Shown piece by piece: positions 45,206-53,707 of a DNA stretch of 64,000 nucleotides. Source of the DNA: Clostridia bacterium (GTDB lineage: Bacteria > Bacillota > Clostridia > Peptostreptococcales > Anaerovoracaceae); contig CABJAP010000005.1 in NCBI GenBank assembly GCA_902363595.1, positions 62,001 to 126,000 on the forward strand. The letters run 5' to 3'. Both the position numbers and the translations under genes were made by a program. The number at the start of each line of letters is the position of its first letter. Within the stretch, counting starts at the first letter, position 1. The notes beneath the pieces are model-generated. The model worked only from the letters and a program-made list of their open reading frames with translations, had not been told where the DNA came from and made no database searches.

Positions 45206-46435
45206 ATGGCAGAACAAAAGAAAAAAACGCTGGCCCAGACCATGGGCATTACAAGGACCGTAGTCAGAGATCCTTCTGAATCGGATATACAGCTGAGGGA
45301 GGACCGGATCGGCCGTTATTTTAAAAAGTACCTGAGCAAGTTTGTGTTCGACGAATTTTCTCCCAAATTTATTGAGGAATCCAAGGCCGGCGATCTGCTG
45401 AAGGGTGTGCCGATCCCGCTGCGGAAAAAGGATTTGAAAGCTTTTGACGGCGGAGAGGGTCTGCCCATGCTGGTCATTGCGGAAAATATGGCCTGGGTCA
45501 TGGGCTGCGATCCCCATTTCAAGCATACCAAGGATTATGTGGCGATCCTCAGCCGGATTTATAATTATAAGCTGTACGAGGGCATGATGAAGGAAGGCCG
45601 CGACGCCGCAGAGCGGGGTGCGATGGATGATGCCTGCATCCATTTCCGGGCGGCTTTGTGTATGAAACCGGATTATCTTCACGCCATGTACAGTTATGCG
45701 CGGGCGTGCAGGGCCATGTACCAGGACAGCCGCAATGAAGAATATGTCGGACGCTTTAAAGCGGAGGCCCTGGATTTCTTCGAGCTTACCACTGAGACTC
45801 ATCCGCGTTTTGCACAGGCCTATTATTATCTGGGATACGCTTACCTCAACATGGGCCTCTACATAAAAGCGGATTTGACCTGGGCAGAATTCCTGCGATT
45901 CAGCAAAAATGGACCTGATAAAAAGGAAATACGCAAGCGCAGACAGCAGCTGCAGGGGCCCATTCAGATTGAAAGCGGCTATAACGATGTTTTGGCAGGA
46001 CGCTATGAAGAAGGCCGGGAAAAGCTGGAGCCTTTCTTAAACAGCCAATTCAACACTTGGTGGCCGCTCCATTATTATTTAGGAGTTGCCTATGAGATGA
46101 CCGGGAAAAAGAGTCAGGCCATCGCCAGCTTTAAAAAGGTACTGACCATGAATGCCAGCCACATTGAAACCATGCAGGAGCTGGTGGATATTTACACCGA
46201 GTCGGGCGACCGTGAAAACCGGCGTAAATATGAAAAGAAGATTGAGCTGGTACAGAAAACGATTCAAGAAGATCAAAAAGCCTTTAAAGAGGAAATCGCC
46301 AAGGAAGATAAAGAGCTGCAGGAGCAGGAGCCTAAGGATCAGAAGCCGGAGTTCATTGAGGAAATCAAAGAACTTCCAATGGCAAGGGATTCCGGAAAGA
46401 AAAAGATTAAGCGATTGGACCGTAAGGATAGGTAG
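45206..46435 (+). CDS. TPR-repeat protein
   Basis: A 409-residue soluble protein. Residues 1-110 are unassigned; residues 130-340 hold several tetratricopeptide repeats (for example AQAYYYLGYAYLNMGLYIKADLTW and YYLGVAYEMTGKKSQAI). The C-terminus is a highly charged lysine/glutamate tail. The ATG at 45206 has TAGGTGG 6 nt upstream. A protein-protein scaffold; partners may be the membrane protein that follows. Confidence 0.85.
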   Translation: MAEQKKKTLAQTMGITRTVVRDPSESDIQLREDRIGRYFKKYLSKFVFDEFSPKFIEESKAGDLLKGVPIPLRKKDLKAFDGGEGLPMLVIAENMAWVMGCDPHFKHTKDYVAILSRIYNYKLYEGMMKEGRDAAERGAMDDACIHFRAALCMKPDYLHAMYSYARACRAMYQDSRNEEYVGRFKAEALDFFELTTETHPRFAQAYYYLGYAYLNMGLYIKADLTWAEFLRFSKNGPDKKEIRKRRQQLQGPIQIESGYNDVLAGRYEEGREKLEPFLNSQFNTWWPLHYYLGVAYEMTGKKSQAIASFKKVLTMNASHIETMQELVDIYTESGDRENRRKYEKKIELVQKTIQEDQKAFKEEIAKEDKELQEQEPKDQKPEFIEEIKELPMARDSGKKKIKRLDRKDR

Positions 46436-46449
46436 GGAGGAGACGCGAA

Positions 46450-47232
46450 GTGAGCGACCAAGAGACAAAGCCGGCCGGCAGGGGGAAAGTTATTGTTTAT
46501 ATTGTTATCCGGGTGCTGGTGATCGCGGTGATGATCGCGCAGATTTTCAACCATAATTGGGACAATGTGTTTACCTGTGCGTTAACGTTGATTCTGCTTT
46601 TGCTGCCGTCATTTTTATCGAGTAAGATGCATATTGTTTTGCCCAATACCCTTGAAATTATCATTATCTGCTTTATCTTTGCCGCCGAAATTCTGGGGGA
46701 AGTACGGGAGTATTATGTGCTCTTTGACCGCTGGGATGATATGCTACATACGCTCAACGGCTTTCTGGCTGCGGCGATTGGTTTTGCCATGATCGATATC
46801 CTCAATCGTCATGAAAAGGTTTCTATGAATCTGTCGCCGGCTTTTGTGGCTATGGTAGCCTTTTGTTTCTCTATGACGATCGGCGTGCTGTGGGAGTTTT
46901 TTGAATGGTCTATGGATATGTTCTTTGGTAAAGATATGCAAAAAGACACCTGGCTGACCGCCTTTAATTCGGTAGCCTTGAATCCGGAGGGCGCCAATGT
47001 GCCGGTTCATGTGGATGTGGAAAGCGTAACGGTCAATGGCCAGGTCTGGGACAAATATCTGGATATCGGACTTTATGATACCATGCACGACTTGTTCGTA
47101 AACTTCCTGGGCGCAGTGACCTTCTCGATTTTCGGCCTGGTCTATATAAAGAATCGGGGCAAAGGGTTTGCTGCCAGATTTATACCGACTTTGAGGCAGG
47201 ATAAGAAGGAACGGTCGTCCAAGTCCGCATAA
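46450..47232 (+). CDS. Polytopic membrane protein of unknown function
   Basis: In 260 residues there are about six hydrophobic segments and a loop with DRWDDMLHTLNGFLAA and LWEFFEWSMDMFFG, resembling the conserved aspartate-, histidine- and tryptophan-rich stretches of YjdF/DUF2238-type proteins. A GTG start with GGGAGGAG upstream. Function unknown. It ends the run of genes that starts at argS. Confidence 0.8.
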   Translation: MSDQETKPAGRGKVIVYIVIRVLVIAVMIAQIFNHNWDNVFTCALTLILLLLPSFLSSKMHIVLPNTLEIIIICFIFAAEILGEVREYYVLFDRWDDMLHTLNGFLAAAIGFAMIDILNRHEKVSMNLSPAFVAMVAFCFSMTIGVLWEFFEWSMDMFFGKDMQKDTWLTAFNSVALNPEGANVPVHVDVESVTVNGQVWDKYLDIGLYDTMHDLFVNFLGAVTFSIFGLVYIKNRGKGFAARFIPTLRQDKKERSSKSA

Positions 47233-47696
47233 AATGTGCGGCTGATTCTGCGGGTTTCTTACCGACTGATCTTTCGCAAAAGGGTAGGAACGCTGTCTTC
47301 GGCTTGACTGGCTGATCCGGGTTTTGGTGTTGCTATAAAAATATTGATTTTGCAGATTTTTGTATCTGTTTTCAACGGGTTCAAGCCTCATTTTCGCTGT
47401 TTTCAGGTGAAGCGGCCGTTTTCGTGTTCAAGCTGCTCGTGCTGGCGGCCCTGAGCCTGTATTTTGGATATAAAAAAAGAGTCTTTTTCGTTTCTTTGTT
47501 GTGTAAATGGCCAATTTTGAAATTTGACCAAAAACAACAGACTTTTTGGCTATGGTGGTGATGGGACATTTAGAAAAAATCACTTTGCTTTGGTGTTTTA
47601 TGAATACTAGCAAGCGAAGTGGATAACCTAGTAAGGTCGGCAGTTTTCGGCGATCGAGGAAATTATACAAAAAGGTAAATTCATTTAAAAAATGTG
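47233..47696. other. Intergenic stretch before the tRNAs, no supported gene
   Basis: Some 460 bp. A short open stretch around 47390-47560 encodes a hydrophobic run (VFVFKLLVLAALSLYFGY) without a good start and was not accepted. A weak AAAAAGAGTCTTTTT hairpin lies near 47475. Confidence 0.5.
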
Positions 47697-47726
47697 TTGA
47701 CACAAACCTATTTACTGTTGTATAAT
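47697..47726 (+). promoter_or_regulatory. Promoter of the tRNA cluster
   Basis: TTGACA (47697-47702), 18-bp spacer, TATAAT (47721-47726), 32 bp before tRNA-Asn. A strong consensus match, as expected for stable RNA. Confidence 0.8.
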
Positions 47727-47758
47727 AATATCTGTCGCTGGAACGAGCGGAAAGATGT

Positions 47759-47833
47759 TCCAAGGTAGCTCAATGGTGGAGCAACCGGCTGTTAACCGGT
47801 AGGCTGTGGGTTCGAGCCCCACCCTTGGAGCCA
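47759..47833 (+). tRNA. tRNA-Asn (GTT)
   Basis: Acceptor stem TCCAAGG / CCTTGGA, D-arm GCTC...GAGC, anticodon loop CTGTTAA with GTT, T-loop TTCGAGC, encoded CCA at 47831-47833. All stems pair. Confidence 0.95.
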
Positions 47834-47880
47834 ATTTTGGAAATTCCGATAAAGAAGGGCGAGAACCCGAGAGGGTAGAA
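47814..47880. repeat. 67-bp direct repeat, copy 1 (3' end of tRNA-Asn and flank)
   Basis: Begins in the T-arm of tRNA-Asn at GAGCCCC, covers the 3' acceptor strand, CCA and about 47 bp downstream. Copy 2 lies 140 bp further. Confidence 0.85.
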
Positions 47881-47953
47881 ATCTTCAGTGAAGATTTCTT
47901 CGCGGAACAGTGCGTAAGCACGGTGAAGCGTATTCAGCTTGCGAAGCAAGCGT
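47878..47953. repeat. Triloop hairpin array between the two tRNA-Asn 3' copies
   Basis: AGAAATCTTC-AGT-GAAGATTTCT (10-bp stem), GTGC-GTAA-GCAC and GCTTGC-GAA-GCAAGC follow each other. GCGAAGC is an unusually stable small DNA hairpin. No gene is seen. Confidence 0.7.
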
Positions 47954-48020
47954 GAGCCCCACCCTTGGAGCCAATTTTGGAAGTTCCGATAAAGAAGGGC
48001 GAGAACCCGGCAGGGTGGAA
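47954..48020. repeat. 67-bp direct repeat, copy 2 (orphan tRNA-Asn 3' end)
   Basis: Repeats the last 20 bases of tRNA-Asn with CCA and the flank, with about four mismatches, but has no 5' tRNA half. It resembles an attachment-site copy or a slipped duplication. Confidence 0.85.
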
Positions 48021-48036
48021 GCCAAATGAAAGGCTT

Positions 48037-48125
48037 GCCGAAGTGGTGGAATTGGCAGACACGCGGGACTTAAAATCCCGTGATCCTTACCGATCGTACC
48101 GGTTCGACCCCGGTCTTCGGCACCA
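48037..48125 (+). tRNA. tRNA-Leu (TAA)
   Basis: Acceptor stem GCCGAAG / CTTCGGC, anticodon loop CTTAAAA with TAA, a long variable arm (TGATCCTTACCGATCGTA), T-loop TTCGACC, CCA encoded. The long variable arm fits leucine. Confidence 0.95.
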
Positions 48126-48145
48126 ATTAATTTCATATCTGATAT

Positions 48146-48221
48146 CGCGGGGTGGAGCAGTTGGTAGCTCGTCGGGCTCATAACCCGGAGGCCGCAGGTT
48201 CGAATCCTGTCCCCGCAACCA
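48146..48221 (+). tRNA. Initiator tRNA-fMet (CAT)
   Basis: The first base C faces A at position 72 (CGCGGGG / CCCCGCA), and the anticodon stem has the GGG/CCC pairs around CTCATAA. Both are hallmarks of the bacterial initiator. CCA encoded. Confidence 0.95.
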
Positions 48222-48231
48222 AGCATTCAAT

Positions 48232-48258
48232 AATCGCACTTGCAAGAGTGCGATTTTT
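48232..48258 (+). terminator. Terminator of the tRNA cluster
   Basis: AATCGCACT / AGTGCGATT 9-bp stem with a 6-base loop and a TTTTTT run, starting 11 bp after tRNA-fMet. Confidence 0.9.
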
Positions 48259-48543
48259 TAATGCATATGAATGAGAGGATTCGAACCACTGAAAAAGCAC
48301 CACGGATGTGAAATCCTGTGCTTTCTGTATGGCACCTGCCGCAATTTGCCGTGCAAATTGGGCTAGGATGCGCATAAAAGGCACTGAAGCTGAGTGACGG
48401 CTTGACAATTCAGGATATTCCTATGCATCGATAAACATATAATAAGAAAACGCCTTTCATGACAAGATGAAGCACTTAGTCGATATGCATTGAAAACTAA
48501 CTACTTTTAGTGTTTCGACTCTCAAATGTTACTCCGCTTGGAT
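48259..48543. other. Intergenic stretch with a tRNA T-arm-like scrap
   Basis: On the minus strand near 48272-48288 the bases GGTTCGAATCCTCTC look like a tRNA T-arm, but no other tRNA parts are found. A hairpin AAAGCAC...GTGCTTT lies at 48294-48324. No gene seen. Confidence 0.35.
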
Positions 48544-48572
48544 TTGCAAATATTCATTTCTTATTGTATAAT
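48544..48572 (+). promoter_or_regulatory. Promoter of the AraC-family regulator gene
   Basis: TTGCAA (48544-48549), 17-bp spacer, TATAAT (48567-48572). Confidence 0.7.
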
Positions 48573-48628
48573 ACACATAAATACTGCAATCATTTGTATG
48601 TATTGTATTTTTTTTGAGAGGGGTAAGA

Positions 48629-49519
48629 ATGAAAAATAGAACTAAGGTCCTTTGGACAGAGAAAGCTGAGTTTCCGATCGGGTGGGGAATAAAAAAACAC
48701 TCGCATGACTATTACCACTTGTTTTATATTGTGGAAGGCAATGGTTCGTTTATCATTCATGAACAAGTTTTCGATGCTAAGCCTGATTTGTGCTATATCA
48801 TACCTCCCGGAGTTCCCCATGAACTGGAGAAGGTAAAAGATAATACCTTGATATCGTATGAAATCAAGTTTTTGATTCATGATGAGGATATTGTGAAACA
48901 TTTGAATTTAGAAACGCCGCAGTTTGTGGGAGATGAATTTTTTCGCAGTATCATACCCAGCATTGTGGCCAATGGAAGATCGAAAGACAGCTACTATATA
49001 AGAAATACTGACGCCTTCTTATGCTCGCTGCTCGTCCACATTGCGAATAAAAATGACGTGGAAGAGGCTCCCAATTCAGAGCTTATAGATACTGCAGGCT
49101 TTCACAAAATTACAATTAAAGCTATCGATTTTATCGAGCAGCAATATATGAAACGCATCTATCTGGACGATGTGGCGGACCATGTGGGATACAACCGGAA
49201 TTATCTTTGCTCACTGTTTAAGAAGGACACAGATATCACCATAATTGACTACTTGAATTATGTTCGCATTCGAAAAGCTTGCGAGTATATTGTCTATAGC
49301 GATATAGACATGAACCGAATCTGTTACCGTGTAGGCTTTACAAACCCAAATCATTTCAACAGAACCTTTAAAAAATTTGTTGGACTTCCCCCTACCGTAT
49401 TTAGTAAGCTGCACCCGTTCGATATAAACGACGACAATGATTCGGTTGATTCTACATTAAACAAACAACTTTTGACGATTCCGGAAGCACTAAAAACGCT
49501 TAATCAAACGAATGAATGA
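48629..49519 (+). CDS. AraC-family transcriptional regulator
   Basis: The 296-residue product has an N-terminal cupin ligand domain (KHSHDYYHLFYIVEGNG, then CYIIPPGVPHEL) and a C-terminal pair of helix-turn-helices (IYLDDVADHVGYNRNYLCSLFKKD and DMNRICYRVGFTNPNHFNRTFKK, the AraC signature). ATG 48629 is taken because GAGAGGGG lies just upstream. It faces the TRAP operon and shares a terminator with it; it probably senses the transported solute or a product. Confidence 0.92.
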   Translation: MKNRTKVLWTEKAEFPIGWGIKKHSHDYYHLFYIVEGNGSFIIHEQVFDAKPDLCYIIPPGVPHELEKVKDNTLISYEIKFLIHDEDIVKHLNLETPQFVGDEFFRSIIPSIVANGRSKDSYYIRNTDAFLCSLLVHIANKNDVEEAPNSELIDTAGFHKITIKAIDFIEQQYMKRIYLDDVADHVGYNRNYLCSLFKKDTDITIIDYLNYVRIRKACEYIVYSDIDMNRICYRVGFTNPNHFNRTFKKFVGLPPTVFSKLHPFDINDDNDSVDSTLNKQLLTIPEALKTLNQTNE

Positions 49520-49524
49520 GCATT

Positions 49525-49566
49525 AAAAAAGGGTGAATCCTCTGAAATGGGATTTCACCCTTTAAA
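49525..49566. terminator. Bidirectional terminator between the AraC gene and the TRAP operon
   Basis: AAAGGGTGAATCC (49528-49540) pairs with GGATTTCACCCTTT (49550-49563) with one bulged base; A- and T-rich flanks on both sides serve both convergent units. Confidence 0.85.
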
Positions 49567-49590
49567 GTCACTTAAAAATACTGTTCACTT

Positions 49591-50862
49591 TTACAAAAGC
49601 ACCTGTGTTACAGCCGGAATATATGTTGTCAGAAGCAGTGCTATGCATAACACTCCGACAAATAAAAATGCGGTTTTAAACATACGATCCACCTTTACGC
49701 CTGAAATTGCGGAGGCAACGAATAAGGTTGTACCATACGGCGGTGTAACAAAGCCAATGCCAAGATTCATCGCCATAATAACGCCGAACTGTACAGGATC
49801 AACCCCCAGCTGAACCACTAACGGCAAAAATATAGGAGCTATAATGATGATTGCCGGTATAATGTCGATTACCATACCAACGAGCAATAATATGACATTA
49901 ATCATAAGCAGGATGACGATTTTATTTGTAGTAATACCGGTAATAGCATCTACGATTACATCGGGAATGCGTTCAACTGTTATAAACTTGCACATTGCTC
50001 CCGAAAAGCCCATGATAAAACTCGTTACACCATTGAGAATTGCGGTTTTATACAGCGCATCCGCCAGTTTCTTCAGCGTAAGCTGCTTATAGACAAACGC
50101 GCCTATTATAATCGAATAAACAACAGCAACTACCGCTGATTCCGTAGGTGTGAACACGCCGGTATAGATTCCGCCCAATATGATAACCGGTGCGAGCAGC
50201 GCCCAAATGCCATTTTTTAAAGAGATCGCTATATTTTTAATAGACGGCCTTGTATCGCTTCCTCCATAGTGATTTTTTTTCGAAACAATAAAACAGGTAA
50301 TCATCAGCGCTAATGCCATCAACAATCCCGGAATGATTCCGGCAATAAACAAATCCCCAATACTAGTGCTGGTTACAACCCCGTATATGACAAAGGGGAT
50401 GCTGGGAGGAATGATGATTCCGATCGAACCTGCTGCTGCTAAAAGCGTACTGCTGAATACCCGATTATATTTCTTTTCTTCCATCGCAGGAATTAAAAGC
50501 GAACCTACGGCTGATGTCGTAGCGTTTCCTGATCCAGTAATGGCTCCAAAAAAAGTGCTGGTCAGTATTGCAACAATCCCTAAGCCGCCTGTTACAAATC
50601 CCACAATGGCATCTGCAATATCAACAAGACGTTTTGCGATGCCCCCCTCGCTCATGATGACTCCGGCAAATATAAAAAACGGCACTGCGAGTAATACAAA
50701 TGAGTTTAATCCGGTAAAGGCGTTTTGCGGAACAATGGAAACCGATATATCTGAGAAGAAAACAAATGTGATAATTGAAGAAAAACCGATTGCGTATCCA
50801 ATTGGCATTCCGATAAAGATCATTACCATCATCACGCCAAACATCACCATCATGCCAGTCAT
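49591..50862 (-). CDS. dctM: TRAP transporter large permease (DctM family)
   Basis: The 423-residue membrane protein with about 12 spans and the family stretches GMPIGYAIG, AGSIGIIIPPSIPFVIYG and GIGFVTPPYGTTLFVASAI. It forms the Na+-driven channel of the TRAP uptake system with the small permease. The start overlaps the end of dctQ (ATGA). Confidence 0.94.
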   Translation of the reverse strand: MTGMMVMFGVMMVMIFIGMPIGYAIGFSSIITFVFFSDISVSIVPQNAFTGLNSFVLLAVPFFIFAGVIMSEGGIAKRLVDIADAIVGFVTGGLGIVAILTSTFFGAITGSGNATTSAVGSLLIPAMEEKKYNRVFSSTLLAAAGSIGIIIPPSIPFVIYGVVTSTSIGDLFIAGIIPGLLMALALMITCFIVSKKNHYGGSDTRPSIKNIAISLKNGIWALLAPVIILGGIYTGVFTPTESAVVAVVYSIIIGAFVYKQLTLKKLADALYKTAILNGVTSFIMGFSGAMCKFITVERIPDVIVDAITGITTNKIVILLMINVILLLVGMVIDIIPAIIIIAPIFLPLVVQLGVDPVQFGVIMAMNLGIGFVTPPYGTTLFVASAISGVKVDRMFKTAFLFVGVLCIALLLTTYIPAVTQVLL

Positions 50863-51371
50863 GCTGTTTCTCCTCCTTTCACCATATCATGGATATTCAT
50901 ATAAATGACGCCTATTAATCTGGCGCATACAAGCACAGAGCTAATAGGCAGACAAAGGTAAACGATCCACATGGGAATACCGGTCGCCGCAGCGACAACG
51001 GCCGAATTCATCTGTGTGGTGATCAGTTCCATCCCATAGACCAATATGATGAAGCTTGTAACCATCCACGCGATGTTTCCAACAAGTTCCATAAATTTTT
51101 GTGCATGTATAAACCCTTTCTTTTTCAGAATATCCAAGACAATTGTAATCTGAATATGCTCATGATTCACCATTCCTGCACTAACACCAATCCATGAAAT
51201 CCACACAAAAATAAACTTACCGATTTCTTCCGACCAAAACAATGAATTCCCAAATACATATCTCGTTACTACTTGCGCAAAAATGATAACAACCATCAAT
51301 GCCATCATTATGATCAGAAACCATTTTTCAATGTTGTTATAGATATTTATGTATTTCCTTAATGTGTTCAT
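50859..51371 (-). CDS. dctQ: TRAP transporter small permease (DctQ family)
   Basis: In 170 residues it has four membrane spans and the motif SLFWSEEIGKFIFVWISWIG, near invariant in DctQ. It supports the large permease. It follows the binding protein gene after about 86 bp that may hold a weak hairpin but no gene. Confidence 0.92.
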   Translation of the reverse strand: MNTLRKYINIYNNIEKWFLIIMMALMVVIIFAQVVTRYVFGNSLFWSEEIGKFIFVWISWIGVSAGMVNHEHIQITIVLDILKKKGFIHAQKFMELVGNIAWMVTSFIILVYGMELITTQMNSAVVAAATGIPMWIVYLCLPISSVLVCARLIGVIYMNIHDMVKGGETA

Positions 51372-51457
51372 GCAGCCCTCCTTCTAAAATATTAGAAAAG
51401 CCAGCGTCTCATCTATGCTTGACATGAATATTTGACACTGGCTTTGCGATATGCCGT

Positions 51458-52480
51458 TTAGAGTCCTAACAATTCATAAAGCTTTTTATCAACTTTATCG
51501 CTGTACGCATCATATACACTCTTACTGGCGTCCTTGAACGTCTTAACATCCGACTTGGAAAGCTCTGTTTTTTTAACGCCTGCTTGATCGAGCACGCCAA
51601 ACGATTCTTTTTCCGCATCTTGAATCAGATTTCTTTCTTCTTGCTTGTATGCCTTCTGGCTGGCATCAAGGATGATCTGCTGCTGTTCCTCAGTCAACGA
51701 ATGAAAGAAATCTTCATTGATTACACTAACAAGAACCATGGCCTTATGGTTGCTGATGGTATAATATTTGCCTAATTCCTGAAATTTATTGCTTACCATG
51801 GCAAGCGGAGATGTATCAACGCCATCAATTGTACCTTGCTGAAGCGCAGTGTACACTTCGCTCATTCCCATCGGGGTGGCCGTTGATCCCCAGGCATTAT
51901 AAATCGTCGTATTCATCTGACTATCCATGGTCCTGATTTTGAGGCCGGCCATATCAGATACCTTCGTTATAGGTTTTTTAACATTGAGAACAATATTAAA
52001 GGAGCCATCTGCGAAATCGAGGCATTTTATCTTTGATTTTTCAGAAAGGCCATCGCTGAGAAGTTTACCGTATTCACCATCAACCATACTATACATAGTT
52101 TCTCTATCTTCGAATACATACGGTAAGTCGATCGAATACCAGTTCGGGTCATATGCTGCCATATACGCCGCTGATATTGTTCCCATTTCAAGGTTACCCA
52201 TGTTTATGGATTCAGCGATTTCCTTTTCGTCGCCCATAGCCGAATCGCTGTAATATTCAACCTGCATTGTCCCGCCTGAATTTTCCTCAACTTCTTTCTC
52301 GAAAATTTCCGTAGCTTTTGAGATTGGCACGTCCTTCGTTTCATCTGAAGCAAGTCTAATTGTGATCGTGTCTCCGGAAGCAGTTTTTTCTGAAGAATCC
52401 TCACCGCATCCGGTAAAGACAAAGATGCTGCTTACCAAACACAGCGCGGTTATCATAGCCATTAACACTTTCTTTTTCAT
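51458..52480 (-). CDS. dctP: TRAP transporter solute-binding lipoprotein (DctP family)
   Basis: The 340-residue precursor starts at the ATG at 52480 (AGGAGGAAG upstream); it has a signal peptide with lipobox FTGC (Cys 25). The DctP fold shows IRLASDETKDVPISKATEIFEKEV, then GLKIRTMDSQMN (the arginine that normally holds the carboxylate) and EVYTALQQGTIDGVD. The ligand is therefore expected to be an organic or sugar acid. It is the first gene of the operon. Confidence 0.94.
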   Translation of the reverse strand: MKKKVLMAMITALCLVSSIFVFTGCGEDSSEKTASGDTITIRLASDETKDVPISKATEIFEKEVEENSGGTMQVEYYSDSAMGDEKEIAESINMGNLEMGTISAAYMAAYDPNWYSIDLPYVFEDRETMYSMVDGEYGKLLSDGLSEKSKIKCLDFADGSFNIVLNVKKPITKVSDMAGLKIRTMDSQMNTTIYNAWGSTATPMGMSEVYTALQQGTIDGVDTSPLAMVSNKFQELGKYYTISNHKAMVLVSVINEDFFHSLTEEQQQIILDASQKAYKQEERNLIQDAEKESFGVLDQAGVKKTELSKSDVKTFKDASKSVYDAYSDKVDKKLYELLGL

Positions 52481-52574
52481 AATTTTCTTCCTCCTAAGTA
52501 TGATTACTTTTACTGAAGCAAATAAATGAGTTTGAGACGCAATGTCTTTCATCACGATCTCCGTTATTTGTTCT

Positions 52575-52603
52575 ATATTAGCATATTTTAATATAAGTGT
52601 AAA
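52575..52603 (-). promoter_or_regulatory. Promoter of the TRAP operon
   Basis: On the minus strand TTTACA (52603-52598), 17-bp spacer, TAATAT (52580-52575). Confidence 0.7.
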
Positions 52604-52636
52604 GCGCGATGCATGATTTCTATTGGTGATTTTAAT

Positions 52637-52650
52637 AAAGTAATTACTTT
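52637..52650. promoter_or_regulatory. Palindromic operator candidate between the TRAP and transketolase promoters
   Basis: AAAGTAATTACTTT is a perfect 14-bp palindrome located between two divergent promoters, 34 bp upstream of the TRAP -35. The half-site TGATTACTTTTA recurs near 52500-52512. Confidence 0.45.
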
Positions 52651-52773
52651 TTTTCGGAAATATTGTGCTATTTTAAACAAATAATGAATAATATTTATCA
52701 TATTTTATTTATTTTCGAATAGCGCTCGCTGAGGCGTCACACTTAATAAATGTGCATATTTTCATTTTTTGAC

Positions 52774-52802
52774 TTGAATTTCGTATTTTTGCGTGATATG
52801 AT
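52774..52802 (+). promoter_or_regulatory. Promoter of the transketolase operon
   Basis: TTGAAT (52774-52779), 17-bp spacer, TATGAT (52797-52802), 42 bp before the ATG. Confidence 0.7.
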
Positions 52803-52843
52803 CTACCTGTAAATATTCTGTTGTAGTGAAAGGATGTGATGGT

Positions 52844-53707
52844 ATGATGGCAAATTCAGAAAATAAAGAGCTTCGCAGATTGGCAGCAGATATACGGATC
52901 AAGGCTTTATATTGCATGGCTGGAGCCGGGGGCGGCCATGTAGGCGGTGCAATGTCAATTTGTGATGTCTTATCCGTATTGTATGGAAAAATAATGAAAT
53001 ATGATTCGGATAGACCTGATTGGGAAGATAGGGACAGGTTAGTGGTTTCGAAAGGACATAGCGGCCCAGCGGTGTATGCAGCCCTCGCATTGAGCGGTTT
53101 TTTTTCAATGACATGGCTCGACACGCTCAATCAGGGAGGAACAAATTTGCCAAGTCACTGCGACAGGATCCGGACGCCGGGTATTGACATGTCCACGGGT
53201 TCCCTTGGACAGGGAATTTCCGTAGCCTGCGGAATGGCAGCCGCATTGAGAAAGGAAGAAAGTTCATCAAGGGTCTATACCATATTAGGTGATGGAGAAC
53301 TCCAAGAAGGACAAGTATGGGAAGCTTTTCAGTTCCTCGCGCATCAAAAACTGAATAATATGACCGTATATATAGATAACAACAAGAAACAGTTAGATGG
53401 TTTTCTTGATGAGGTATGCGAACCATTTGATCTTCAGAAAAAGGTTGAGGGGTTTGGACTGAAATGCAAAACAGTAAAAGGGTATGATGTTGATGAAGTT
53501 CTTCAAGCCACGCAAGAAAGCATGAAGGAAGGCGGACCAAGGGTGATTATCCTTGATACGGTGAAGGGAATCGGATGCAGCTTTGCGGAAGAAGCGGAAG
53601 CAAACCACCATATGAGTTTTACAAAGGAAGATGCAGAGCGGGCCGAGGCCGAAATCAATCGCAGATATGAAGCGGGAATCGTGAAAAAGGAGGCGGCTTA
53701 TGAATAA
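52844..53707 (+). CDS. Transketolase, N-terminal (ThDP pyrophosphate-binding) subunit
   Basis: This 287-residue half of a split transketolase holds the ThDP/metal motif GDGELQEGQVWEAFQFLAHQKLNNMTVYIDNN (GDG at about residue 150, NN at its end) and the GGHVGGAMS loop. ATG 52844 has AAAGGA 9 nt upstream. It works with the next gene. Split transketolases serve pentose and sugar-acid pathways; the neighbours suggest a dedicated catabolic enzyme rather than the housekeeping one. Confidence 0.93.
   Translation: MMANSENKELRRLAADIRIKALYCMAGAGGGHVGGAMSICDVLSVLYGKIMKYDSDRPDWEDRDRLVVSKGHSGPAVYAALALSGFFSMTWLDTLNQGGTNLPSHCDRIRTPGIDMSTGSLGQGISVACGMAAALRKEESSSRVYTILGDGELQEGQVWEAFQFLAHQKLNNMTVYIDNNKKQLDGFLDEVCEPFDLQKKVEGFGLKCKTVKGYDVDEVLQATQESMKEGGPRVIILDTVKGIGCSFAEEAEANHHMSFTKEDAERAEAEINRRYEAGIVKKEAAYE

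Noticed and set aside
47390..47570. Hydrophobic open frame before the tRNAs
   Set aside because: No credible start and no family resemblance.
48272..48288. Minus-strand tRNA
   Set aside because: Only a T-arm-like string is present; no acceptor, D or anticodon arm can be built.
47712..48408. Minus-strand frames over the tRNA genes with GFEPAASGL-type ends
   Set aside because: A well-known artefact of reading tRNA genes in antisense.
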